Shown: piece after piece, positions 1-6,246 of the stretch
How positions within the stretch are numbered: position 1 is the stretch's first letter
Layout of the letters: each line of letters starts with the position of its first letter
DNA from: Pseudomonadota bacterium
Lineage (GTDB): Bacteria > Pseudomonadota > Gammaproteobacteria > Steroidobacterales > Steroidobacteraceae
Direction of reading: 5' to 3'
DNA: 6,939 bases
NCBI GenBank assembly: GCA_021817875.1
Contig: JAKAFQ010000231.1
Coordinates: forward strand, 1 to 6,939
Position numbers and translations under genes: made by a program
Notes under the pieces: generated by a model
What the model was told of the DNA's origin: nothing
The model's database searches: none
What the model saw: the letters and a program-made list of their open reading frames with translations, nothing else

Positions 1-729
1 GACGATCTGTCTGGCGCCGATCGAGCGAATGACGGCCGGATCTTTCCCTACAGCGGCGGCTCGCGTTTCATTCAGAACGGCGTCATGAGCGCGCACGACA
101 TGACGGTCTGGGGCGTCACCCTGCTCGCCGTCGCGGCGGTGCTCGGACTTGCGCTGCTCGAACTGCGAGGGCCCGGGGTCCTGGTTTTCGGGCTGACCGG
201 CATGGCGCTCGGTCTCGCCTACTCGCTGCCGCGCCTGCAGCTCGCCGCCCGCGGCCTGGGCGAAGCGGCGATCGCGCTCGCCTTCGGGGTCCTGCCCGTG
301 ACGGGAGCGGCGTGGCTGCAAAGCGGACGGCTCGACGCCGCGAGCGTGTTGATTTCGGTGCCGGTCGGCTTGTGGGTGGCGGCCATTCTCCTGATGAACG
401 AGGTGCCCGACCGGGACGCCGACGCTCGAGCCGGCAAGGCGACTCTGGTGGTGCGGCTCGGGACCCGCGCCACGCGACGCGTGTACCTCGGACTGCACGG
501 CGGTGCCTGCGCCGCACTCCTTCTCGCCGCAGCGTTCAGGCTCATACCGGGGTGGACGGGCCTGGCTGCCCTGCTCCTGCTGCCGGTCGCCTGGAGCGCC
601 TCGCATGCGATCACCCGGCCGCCCGATCGCGCCTCGATGGTTCGAGGAATCCGGGCCACGCTGCGCCTGCACACGGCAGGGTCCGCACTGCTGCTGGTGG
701 GCGTGCTGCTTGCCGCCTTCCTGCATTGA
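1..729 (+). CDS. UbiA-family prenyltransferase (MenA-like), 5'-truncated
   Basis: Membrane enzyme that would attach a polyprenyl chain to an aromatic acceptor; the 1,4-dihydroxy-2-naphthoate (menaquinone) branch is the best guess. The frame is open from base 1, so the start lies outside the window and 242 residues are visible. It begins inside the first Asp-rich region (DDLSGADRAN, then a FPYSGGSRFIQ stretch typical of MenA-like proteins). The second Asp motif is at residues 133-141 (NEVPDRDAD), followed by the family-typical AGKATLVVRLG. A YSLPRLQLAARGLGE stretch before it also fits. Several hydrophobic helices follow, up to the C-terminus. The ATG at 85 is internal to the family fold and is not the true start. 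The gene converges on the cytochrome gene with a 31-base gap and no clear terminator. UbiA, MenA and other UbiA-family transferases cannot be separated without the missing N-terminus. Confidence 0.88.
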   Translation, partial: DDLSGADRANDGRIFPYSGGSRFIQNGVMSAHDMTVWGVTLLAVAAVLGLALLELRGPGVLVFGLTGMALGLAYSLPRLQLAARGLGEAAIALAFGVLPVTGAAWLQSGRLDAASVLISVPVGLWVAAILLMNEVPDRDADARAGKATLVVRLGTRATRRVYLGLHGGACAALLLAAAFRLIPGWTGLAALLLLPVAWSASHAITRPPDRASMVRGIRATLRLHTAGSALLLVGVLLAAFLH

Positions 730-760
730 GCGGCCCGTACGCCGGCGCCAGCGGCCCACC

Positions 761-1087
761 TCAGGGCTTGCCGCCCGCCTCGAGATAGGCCACGACCGCA
801 TCCAGCTCGCTCGGGCTCAGCTTACCCTGATACGAGGGCATCATCGTCGCGGGCCCGAGGGCCTTCTTCGGGTCGATGAGAGCCGCTTTGAGCGCGTCCG
901 CCGGTTTGCCGGCGTACGCCGACAGCGCCTGCGCAAGCCCGCCCTGCTGATGACACGTGGTGCAGGTCAGCGTCTTGACCAACTGCCTGCCGCTGGTGAC
1001 CGCAGGCGTTGCAGCCGCTGTGCCCCCCGCCGATGCCAGCACGACCGAGAACACCGTCCACCGTACGAATGACTGCCATTGGGTCAT
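761..1087 (-). CDS. small periplasmic c-type cytochrome
   Basis: Monoheme class I cytochrome c, 108 residues, a soluble electron carrier of the periplasm. Residues 1-26 form a Sec signal peptide (hydrophobic TVFSVVLASAGG, AxA-type site near A24-A26). The heme attachment motif CTTCH is at 42-46, and the likely sixth ligand is Met82 or Met83 in MMPSY, the usual form in small c5/c553-like proteins. The C-terminal helix (SELDAVVAYLEAGG) fits the fold. The ATG at 1087 is chosen because GGAGGT lies five bases upstream and the signal peptide begins there; an in-frame start at 1129 would add 14 residues without improving it. It lies 132 bases downstream of hypA on the same strand. That gap (1088-1219) shows no hairpin with a T-run and no clear promoter, so it may be the last operon gene or a separate unit. 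A role in hydrogenase electron transfer is inferred from position. Confidence 0.88.
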   Translation of the reverse strand: MTQWQSFVRWTVFSVVLASAGGTAAATPAVTSGRQLVKTLTCTTCHQQGGLAQALSAYAGKPADALKAALIDPKKALGPATMMPSYQGKLSPSELDAVVAYLEAGGKP

Positions 1088-1092
1088 GGTCG

Positions 1093-1098
1093 ACCTCC
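1093..1098 (-). promoter_or_regulatory. ribosome binding site of the small cytochrome c gene
   Basis: GGAGGT on the minus strand, five bases before the ATG at 1087. It decides the start in favour of this ATG over the longer frame from 1129. Confidence 0.7.
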
Positions 1099-1219
1099 AT
1101 CGATCCGGCCGGATGCGTACACACGACACCGCCCGCCCGGCGTGAATGCGGATGCTATCCCGCCGGCCCTGCGCGCGCCGTAAGAGATTACCGAGCCGGG
1201 ATTTCGGGCCGACGCGCCG

Positions 1220-1570
1220 CTACGACTCCTTCTCGAGTTCCACCCGGACGAGCAGCAACTCCTCCCCGGAGAGCACCGTGACCCGCCACTCGCCGCAGCG
1301 TGCGCACAATAAGCGGGTACTGCTCGCCTCGGACTCCGCGCCGCACTCGAGGCAGCGCACCCTGATCGCGCAGCGCTCGAGGACCAGCCTCGAGTCGGCC
1401 GCGACGGTGCCGGCGCTGGCGAGCGGGTAGGCGCTGGCGAGCAGCGACGGCTCCACTCCCGAAAGCGGGCCGATCCTCACCGTCACGGATACGACGCGCA
1501 GCGCATGCTGCTCGCGGGCGACACGCGCCACCTGCTCCATCAGCGCCTCGCAGATCGACAGTTCGTGCAT
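1220..1570 (-). CDS. hypA: hydrogenase nickel incorporation protein HypA
   Basis: Cytoplasmic nickel metallochaperone that works with HypB to deliver Ni to the hydrogenase large subunit before tail cleavage. The 116-residue length is normal for HypA. It starts with the invariant MHELS, whose His2 is part of the nickel site. The zinc site has two CxxC pairs, Cys73/Cys76 (CLEC) and Cys89/Cys92 (CARC). The ATG at 1570 is fixed by this N-terminus, because His2 must follow the start directly; a longer in-frame reading to 1663 would overlap the upstream cytochrome and bury His2. The gene sits 20 bases after the lipoprotein cytochrome stop. The ribosome binding site is weak, which suggests translation coupled to the upstream gene. 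The partners HypB, C, D, E and F are not in this window. Residues 47-60 resemble the usual HypA core (FAFEVVTEGT-type) only loosely, but the family call is secure. Confidence 0.95.
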   Translation of the reverse strand: MHELSICEALMEQVARVAREQHALRVVSVTVRIGPLSGVEPSLLASAYPLASAGTVAADSRLVLERCAIRVRCLECGAESEASSTRLLCARCGEWRVTVLSGEELLLVRVELEKES

Positions 1571-1590
1571 GCCTGATCGCCCGGCGGCGC

Positions 1591-1986
1591 TCAGCGCCGC
1601 TGTGCCTGCGCCTCGATGAAGGCAACCAGTTCCCAGGTCTGCCGGTCGCTCAGGGTCGGCCACGGCGCCATGGCCGTCTCACGTACCCCGGCGCGAATGG
1701 CGCGAAAGGTGCGCCGCGCGTGCGCGCGCTGCGACCAGGGCGGCAACCTCAGATCGGGCGGCGGGGCGAAGCCGTTCTGCCGCAGCCCACCGCCCTCTCC
1801 CCGCGCACCGTGGCAGATGGCGCAGTGCGCGGCGAACAGCAGCGCCCCGGCGCGCCGGGCCGCGCTCGATGAGAGCAGCGCCTCGGGCGCCGCCGGACCC
1901 GGACGCTCACACCCCGAAATGATGCATGAGAGCATGAATAGGCCGAGCGCCGCCAACCTGCGTTTGCTCGAGCAACTCGTAGCCAA
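1591..1986 (-). CDS. lipoprotein c-type cytochrome
   Basis: Monoheme cytochrome c predicted to be lipid-anchored in the periplasm, 131 residues. The N-terminus has a basic patch (K8 R9 R10), a hydrophobic stretch and a lipobox ISGC, giving lipid-modified Cys26. The heme motif CAICH is at 55-59 and a likely axial Met106 lies in MAPW. The C-terminal helix (WELVAFIEAQ) fits class I cytochromes. The proposed start is a TTG at 1986, inside the 3' end of hyaD. Later starts (TTG 1956, ATG 1935) would lose the basic region of the signal peptide, and no ATG, GTG or TTG lies further upstream in frame. It overlaps hyaD by 80 bases and precedes hypA by 20. Position between the maturation protease and hypA suggests that it serves the hydrogenase as an electron acceptor; this is inference. 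The exact start is less certain than the identity. Confidence 0.85.
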   Translation of the reverse strand: MATSCSSKRRLAALGLFMLSCIISGCERPGPAAPEALLSSSAARRAGALLFAAHCAICHGARGEGGGLRQNGFAPPPDLRLPPWSQRAHARRTFRAIRAGVRETAMAPWPTLSDRQTWELVAFIEAQAQRR

Positions 1987-2470
1987 GGGATCTGACTTCC
2001 CGGACGACTGCCAAAACCAACCCGGTCAGTGCGGCGTCCACGGCCGCGGTGCGTCCGACGCGCACTCCGATCGAACCCGGCACCAGACCGAGCAGCACCA
2101 CCGAGTCCGGATAACAACCGATCAGGCGCGCGGCGTCGAGCAGGTCGGCCACGCCCACCTGATGCACCGACAGACGCTCGCGCACCGCGTCACGGACCGC
2201 CTCGCCCTGCAGCCGAACCAGCGTGCCGGGCGCCTCGTCCGTGGCCACCGCGTCCACGAGGATCACCTGCTCGGCCTGCGCCAGCTCATCGAGAAGCGCC
2301 AGACCCAGCGTGCCGCCGTCGACCAGACGCACCTCGGGCGGCAATCGGTAGTCTCGCTCGAGCCGCGCCAGTGTCGCCGGCCCCACCCCGTCATCGCCGA
2401 GCAGCACATTCCCGAGGCCGAGAACCAGTACCCGGACGCGTTGCCGCACATCGGTGCGCGTGCCGGTCAC
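1907..2470 (-). CDS. hyaD: hydrogenase maturation endopeptidase (HyaD/HupD, peptidase M52)
   Basis: Cytoplasmic, nickel-dependent protease that removes the C-terminal tail of the large subunit once Ni is inserted; 187 residues. The N-terminal signature VLVLGLGNVLLGDDGVG is at 14-30. Compared with E. coli HybD, the three nickel-sensing ligands (E16, D62, H93) align with Asp27, Asp73 (LVDAV) and His103 (SVHQVGVADLL). The first is therefore Asp instead of Glu; the E. coli hydrogenase-3 protease HycI also has Asp there as I remember it, so activity is expected. The GTG at 2470 is chosen because it forms a GTGA overlap with the hyaC stop. The same frame runs upstream to 2605 but lies inside hyaC with no family similarity. 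The last 20 or so residues are unlike family members and coincide with the overlap with the cytochrome signal peptide. Confidence 0.93.
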   Translation of the reverse strand: MTGTRTDVRQRVRVLVLGLGNVLLGDDGVGPATLARLERDYRLPPEVRLVDGGTLGLALLDELAQAEQVILVDAVATDEAPGTLVRLQGEAVRDAVRERLSVHQVGVADLLDAARLIGCYPDSVVLLGLVPGSIGVRVGRTAAVDAALTGLVLAVVREVRSLGYELLEQTQVGGARPIHALMHHFGV

Positions 2471-3156
2471 GAGCCGGTTCTCCGCCTGCCGCGCGGCGTG
2501 AACTTGAAGCCCGAGAGAATCGAATCGAAGATGCCGACGTGCTCGACGGTCGAAGAGAGCACCACGAAGTACAGGTGCGCCACCGCGAACACCAGGATCA
2601 CCCACATGCCGATGTGATGGATCAGGCGCGCCATCTGCAGTCCGCCGAACGTGCGGATCAGGAAGGCGAACGCGCGCATCGGCGATCCGACCGGCGCGTA
2701 GATCTGATAGAGGGCAAGTCCGGTCGCGATCATCACGAAGTAGACGCCGAAGATGAACGCATAGGTGAGACCAGCGAGCCCGTTGTGTCCGACGTACTCA
2801 TCCGGATCCCGCCCGAAGAAAGTGTAGAACCGCAGGCTGGTCCACAGACTGCGCAGCCGCTCGCGCGATGCCGGAATCAGATCCGACCAGCGCGCATAGC
2901 GGTTGCCGGCAAACGCCCAGTAAACCCGCAGCAACACGCACAGCGTGAACACGATCGAGGCGTACAGGTGCACGACGCGCACCGTGGCCATGAGCAGCGG
3001 GCCGCTGGCGAAGGGGTTGCCGATGTAGTAGCCCGTACCGCTCAACGTCAGGATCGAGAAGAACAGCAGCCAGTGCACCAGGCGCACCGGCAATTCCCAC
3101 ACATAGACCCGATGCAGGCTCACCGCGTAGGGATTCTCCGCGGGCACGGCGTTCAT
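2467..3156 (-). CDS. hyaC: Ni/Fe-hydrogenase b-type cytochrome subunit (HyaC/HupC)
   Basis: Integral membrane di-heme cytochrome b that anchors the HyaA-HyaB dimer on the periplasmic side and passes electrons from H2 to the quinone pool; 229 residues, normal for the family. Four membrane helices are visible at about 25-45, 58-80, 128-150 and 180-201. Candidate heme ligands are His28 (RLVHW), His63 (VVHLY), His180 or His181 (LIHHIGMW) and His194 (AVAHLYF). The signature RVYWAFAGNRY follows helix 2, as in E. coli HyaC, and VGHNGLAG precedes helix 3. The ATG at 3156 overlaps the hyaB stop as ATGA, with GAGGG just upstream. The frame stays open upstream to 3543, inside hyaB, but that extension has no hydrogenase similarity. 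The C-terminus is short and basic (RGRRRTGS). Quinone type cannot be told from the sequence. Confidence 0.96.
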   Translation of the reverse strand: MNAVPAENPYAVSLHRVYVWELPVRLVHWLLFFSILTLSGTGYYIGNPFASGPLLMATVRVVHLYASIVFTLCVLLRVYWAFAGNRYARWSDLIPASRERLRSLWTSLRFYTFFGRDPDEYVGHNGLAGLTYAFIFGVYFVMIATGLALYQIYAPVGSPMRAFAFLIRTFGGLQMARLIHHIGMWVILVFAVAHLYFVVLSSTVEHVGIFDSILSGFKFTPRGRRRTGS

Positions 3157-4862
3157 GAGACCCTCACTCGCGCCAGTTCGCGCCGACTGGCATCGACGAC
3201 GTGCACGCCGCAGGCCATGCACGGATCGAACGAATGCACCGTGCGCAGAATCTCGAGCGGCTGATCGGGCTTGGCGACCGGGGTGCCCTCGAGCGAGGCC
3301 TCGTAGGGCCCCGGCTGTCCGCGGGCATCGCGCGGACCGGCATTCCAGGTGCTCGGCACGACGCACTGGTACCTGGCGATCCGGCCGTCGCGGATGTGCA
3401 CCCAGTGGCCGAGCGCACCACGCGGCGCCTCGTGAAATCCCGCGCCGAAGCACTCGCGCGGCCAGCTGCCCGGATCCCAGCGCGAGGTGTCCTGAATGCG
3501 GAAATCCCTCCGGGCCATCTGCTCGGCGAGCGCATCGACCCACATGCCCATCGACTCGACCAGCACCTGCGCCTCGATGGCGCGCGCCGCGATGCGCCCC
3601 AGCGTCGAAAACAGCGCACTCGGCTGCGCACCCAGCTGGCTGAGCGAAGCATCGAGCAGTGTCTTGACGCGCGAGGGACGGCCGAGCCCATAGGCGACCA
3701 GCATGCGCGCGAGCGGTCCAACCTGCATCGGCGCCCCGTCATAGCGCGGCGATTTGAGCCAGGAGTATTTTTCCTCGACGTTCAGCCGCTCGAATGGCGG
3801 CTTCGGCCCGGTGAAGTGCGGCCGTGTCTCGCCGTGGTAGGGATTGAGTCCCTTGTCGTTCCCCACGCTGTAGTCGTACCACGAATGGGTGACGTACTCG
3901 TCGATCTTCGCCTGGTCGACGGGGGCGATCTGCGTCAGGTCCTCGTTGTGAATGACCCCTCCCGGCAGATAGAGCGTCGGATGAGGGCCGTCATCGAGCG
4001 GGAAATCGCCGTAAGAAAGATAGTTGCGCACACCCGAGCCGATCGAGAACCAGTCCTTGTAGTACGAGGCGACGGCGAGCACATCGGGTACGTAGACGCG
4101 GCTGACGAACTGCACCCCCTCGGCGACCAGCTTGCGCAGCTGGGTGATGGTATCGATGTTGAGCGAAGCCTGGGCGTCGGGGTCCACCGGCGTGGCCATG
4201 CCGCCCACGAGGAAGCTCTGCAGGTGGGGATTCTTGCCACCGAGAATCGCGTGGATCCTGACGAAGCGACGCTGGAAATCGAGCGCCTCGAGATAGTGCG
4301 CGAGGGCCATCAGGTTGGCCTCCGGTGGCAACCGGTAGGCCGGATGACCCCAATAGGCGTTGGCGAAGATCCCGAGCTGTCCGCGCTCGACGAATGCCTT
4401 CACCCGGTCGCGTACAGCGGAGAAATATTTCGCGCTCGAGAGCGGCCAGTCGGAGATCGATTGCGCGAGCTTCGCGGTCTTCGCCGGGTCGCCGCTGAGG
4501 GCGCTCACCACATCCACCCAGTCGAGCGCCTGCAGGTGATAAAAGTGAATCACATGATCGTGGACCTGCTGCGCCGCGATGACGAGGTTGCGCAGGATGC
4601 GCGCATTCGGCGGAGGAGTGGCTCCGATGGCGTTCTCCACCGCGCGGATCGAGGCGATGGCATGCACCGTGGTGCACACTCCGCAGATGCGCTGAGTGAA
4701 CGCCCATGCATCGCGTGGGTCACGCCCCTCGAGGATCAGCTCGACACCGCGGAACATGGTTGAGGAAGACCAGGCCTTCGTGACCGCGCCGCCCTGCACC
4801 TCCGCCTCGATGCGCAGGTGACCTTCGATCCGGGTGATGGGATCAACGACGACGTGGGTCAT
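3153..4862 (-). CDS. hyaB: [NiFe]-hydrogenase large subunit precursor (group 1, membrane-bound)
   Basis: Catalytic subunit carrying the Ni-Fe(CN)2CO site that splits H2, 569 residues. The N-terminal L1 motif RICGVCTTVHA supplies Ni ligands Cys60 and Cys63, with His67. The C-terminal L2 motif DPCMACGVH (546-554) supplies Cys548 and Cys551. The protein continues 15 residues past His554 (VVDASRRELARVRVS), the tail that HyaD removes; the mature chain should be 554 residues. The start region TRIEGH (10-15) with Glu13 is standard. The protein has no signal peptide of its own and is expected to ride out with HyaA through the Tat system. The ATG at 4862 overlaps the hyaA stop (ATGA) and has AGGAGG seven bases upstream; it overlaps hyaC by four bases. 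I assign group 1 from the operon and the Tat partner; the exact subgroup needs a tree (1e/1f-like is a guess). Confidence 0.98.
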   Translation of the reverse strand: MTHVVVDPITRIEGHLRIEAEVQGGAVTKAWSSSTMFRGVELILEGRDPRDAWAFTQRICGVCTTVHAIASIRAVENAIGATPPPNARILRNLVIAAQQVHDHVIHFYHLQALDWVDVVSALSGDPAKTAKLAQSISDWPLSSAKYFSAVRDRVKAFVERGQLGIFANAYWGHPAYRLPPEANLMALAHYLEALDFQRRFVRIHAILGGKNPHLQSFLVGGMATPVDPDAQASLNIDTITQLRKLVAEGVQFVSRVYVPDVLAVASYYKDWFSIGSGVRNYLSYGDFPLDDGPHPTLYLPGGVIHNEDLTQIAPVDQAKIDEYVTHSWYDYSVGNDKGLNPYHGETRPHFTGPKPPFERLNVEEKYSWLKSPRYDGAPMQVGPLARMLVAYGLGRPSRVKTLLDASLSQLGAQPSALFSTLGRIAARAIEAQVLVESMGMWVDALAEQMARRDFRIQDTSRWDPGSWPRECFGAGFHEAPRGALGHWVHIRDGRIARYQCVVPSTWNAGPRDARGQPGPYEASLEGTPVAKPDQPLEILRTVHSFDPCMACGVHVVDASRRELARVRVS

Positions 4863-6001
4863 TTACGCCCCTCCTCATGCGACTCGCCATCTCGGGCTGT
4901 CTCATCGGGCTGTGACTTCGGCGCTGGCGGCGGCCGATGGCCGCGCCGATAGCGGGTCACCTCGCCGATGCCATGCACCACGGCGGCGGCGGCCACCACT
5001 CCGGTGGCGGAAATTCCGACCGGATCGAGCCAGCGCCCGGCGCTCATTCCGGCGACGTCCGGCAACCGCTCGTAGAACGGCGTCATCACATCCCAGAAAT
5101 TCGGCTCCGCGCATCCGAGGCACGGATGGCCGCAGCCGATCGGCCAGTTGGTATGGCCGTTCCATTGCACATTCGGGCAGTTCTGCGCGGTCGCCGGTCC
5201 CTTGCACCCCATTCGGTACAGGCAGTAACCGTGCCGGTGCGCTTCATCGCCCCACTCCTCGACGAACTGTCCGGAGTCGAAGTGCGCGCGCCGCTCGCAG
5301 GCATCATGAATCAGAGTGCCGTAGGCGAACAGCGGCCGGCGGTACTGATCGAGTGGCGGCCAACGCTTGACCGTGAGGTAGTAGACGATGAGCGCCGTGA
5401 TGTTCTCCGCGTTCGCCGGGCAGGCCGACATGTTGATCAGGTTCCGAACCCCCGGCACCGCGTCGGCGACCGAAAGCGCGCGCGTGGGATTGGGGTGGGC
5501 GGCGGGCAGGCCTCCAAAGGTCGCGCAGGTCCCGACCGCGACCGTCGCCGCCGCGCTGCCGCAGACCTCGCGGGCGATATCGAGCGCCGAGCGGCCGCCG
5601 ACCATGCAGTAGCCGCTGTCGGCATCCGCCGGAATCGCGCCCTCGACGAGGGCGATGTACTCGCCCCTGTGCTTCGCGACCGTGTCCTCGAGCGCGGCCT
5701 CGGACTGGCTGCCGGCCGCCACCATCAGCGTCTCGTGATAGTTGAGCGAAATGCTCTCGAGGATCAGATCGGCGACCGTCGGGTGGCCGGCGCGCAGGAA
5801 CGACTCGGTGTTGCCCGCGCAGTCCTGGAACTCGAGCCACACGAGGATCGGGCGCTTGCCGGTCTCGACGGCCTTGGCGATCGCGGCCGAGGCGGTTTTG
5901 GGCAGCCCCAGCACGGCGGCCATGCTCGCACAGAAGGCCAGAAAGTCGCGGCGTGAAACGCCTTGACGCTCCAAGTCCTGCATCAGTCGGGTCTGCGCCA
6001 T
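4859..6001 (-). CDS. hyaA: [NiFe]-hydrogenase small subunit, Tat-exported
   Basis: Electron-transfer subunit with three Fe-S clusters, 380 residues. A twin-arginine signal (SRRDFLAF, residues 16-23) exports the folded dimer. Proximal cluster: Cys61, Cys159 and Cys194 are present, but the usual second Cys of CxxC is Asn64 (C-A-G-N). Distal cluster: His232, Cys235, Cys260, Cys266. Medial cluster: Cys275, Cys294, Cys297, with an extra Cys290 close by. The extra cysteines of the oxygen-tolerant 4Fe-3S type are absent (Gly63, Gly164). A hydrophobic helix near 328-345 anchors the protein beside HyaC. The ATG at 6001 is preferred: GGGGAGG lies six bases upstream and the Arg pair falls at 17-18, as in HyaA/HoxK. 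An in-frame ATG at 6052, also with GGGAGG upstream, would add 17 residues. First gene of the operon, divergent from the PAS kinase. Family call secure, start fairly sure. Confidence 0.96.
   Translation of the reverse strand: MAQTRLMQDLERQGVSRRDFLAFCASMAAVLGLPKTASAAIAKAVETGKRPILVWLEFQDCAGNTESFLRAGHPTVADLILESISLNYHETLMVAAGSQSEAALEDTVAKHRGEYIALVEGAIPADADSGYCMVGGRSALDIAREVCGSAAATVAVGTCATFGGLPAAHPNPTRALSVADAVPGVRNLINMSACPANAENITALIVYYLTVKRWPPLDQYRRPLFAYGTLIHDACERRAHFDSGQFVEEWGDEAHRHGYCLYRMGCKGPATAQNCPNVQWNGHTNWPIGCGHPCLGCAEPNFWDVMTPFYERLPDVAGMSAGRWLDPVGISATGVVAAAAVVHGIGEVTRYRRGHRPPPAPKSQPDETARDGESHEEGRK
4870..4875 (-). promoter_or_regulatory. ribosome binding site of hyaB
   Basis: AGGAGG on the minus strand, seven bases before the hyaB ATG and inside the last codons of hyaA. 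It gives hyaB its own strong initiation signal in addition to the ATGA coupling. Confidence 0.75.
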
Positions 6002-6007
6002 TTCGGG

Positions 6008-6014
6008 CCTCCCC
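6008..6014 (-). promoter_or_regulatory. ribosome binding site of hyaA (deciding the start)
   Basis: GGGGAGG on the minus strand, six bases before the ATG at 6001. The competing ATG at 6052 has GGGAGG with about a ten-base spacer, which is less favourable. Confidence 0.65.
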
Positions 6015-6087
6015 ACCGGGGGTTTCGCTGTGTTGACGGGAGCCGTCGGCATGGTGTCACCGCCTCCCGGCGGGCACACTCCGTAGT

Positions 6088-6102
6088 TGCACGCACCGTG
6101 CA
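6088..6102. repeat. short perfect inverted repeat upstream of hyaA
   Basis: TGCACG-CAC-CGTGCA: two perfect 6-base arms around a 3-base spacer, about 87 bases upstream of the hyaA ATG. It could be a regulator half-site pair or part of a degenerate sigma-54 element on the minus strand. In DNA this GC-rich it could also be chance. Confidence 0.3.
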
Positions 6103-6246
6103 GCGCTGCCGGCCGCAAAGATCACCTCTTCGGGACGGGACACTGGGTATTTTCCGCAATGCCGGACGTGGCGCCGGGCGCTCACGGCCCCACCGGCGCG
6201 CGGGACGCATCCGGCCCTCCCGATCAGGAATGGGTCCGAGTCGCAT

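Noticed and set aside
730..760. Bidirectional terminator between the convergent genes
   Set aside because: GC-rich with weak self-complementarity and no T-run on either strand.
1088..1219. Possible rho-independent terminator or promoter between hypA and the cytochrome gene
   Set aside because: Only short GC inverted repeats (such as CCG-N6-CGG near 1197) without a T-run, and no paired promoter hexamers that stand out.
2029..3264. A 411-codon open frame on the plus strand opposite hyaC and hyaD
   Set aside because: The product is Arg/Ala/Pro-rich low-complexity sequence, antisense to two clear genes with 4-base overlaps.
3201..4763. A 520-codon open frame on the plus strand, opposite hyaB
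   Set aside because: It is a mirror of the GC-rich codon pattern of hyaB, rich in Arg, with no recognisable domain; hyaB itself has every catalytic motif.
4937..5956. A 339-codon plus-strand open frame opposite hyaA
   Set aside because: Antisense to a small subunit with all but one cluster ligand conserved; the predicted protein has no family features.
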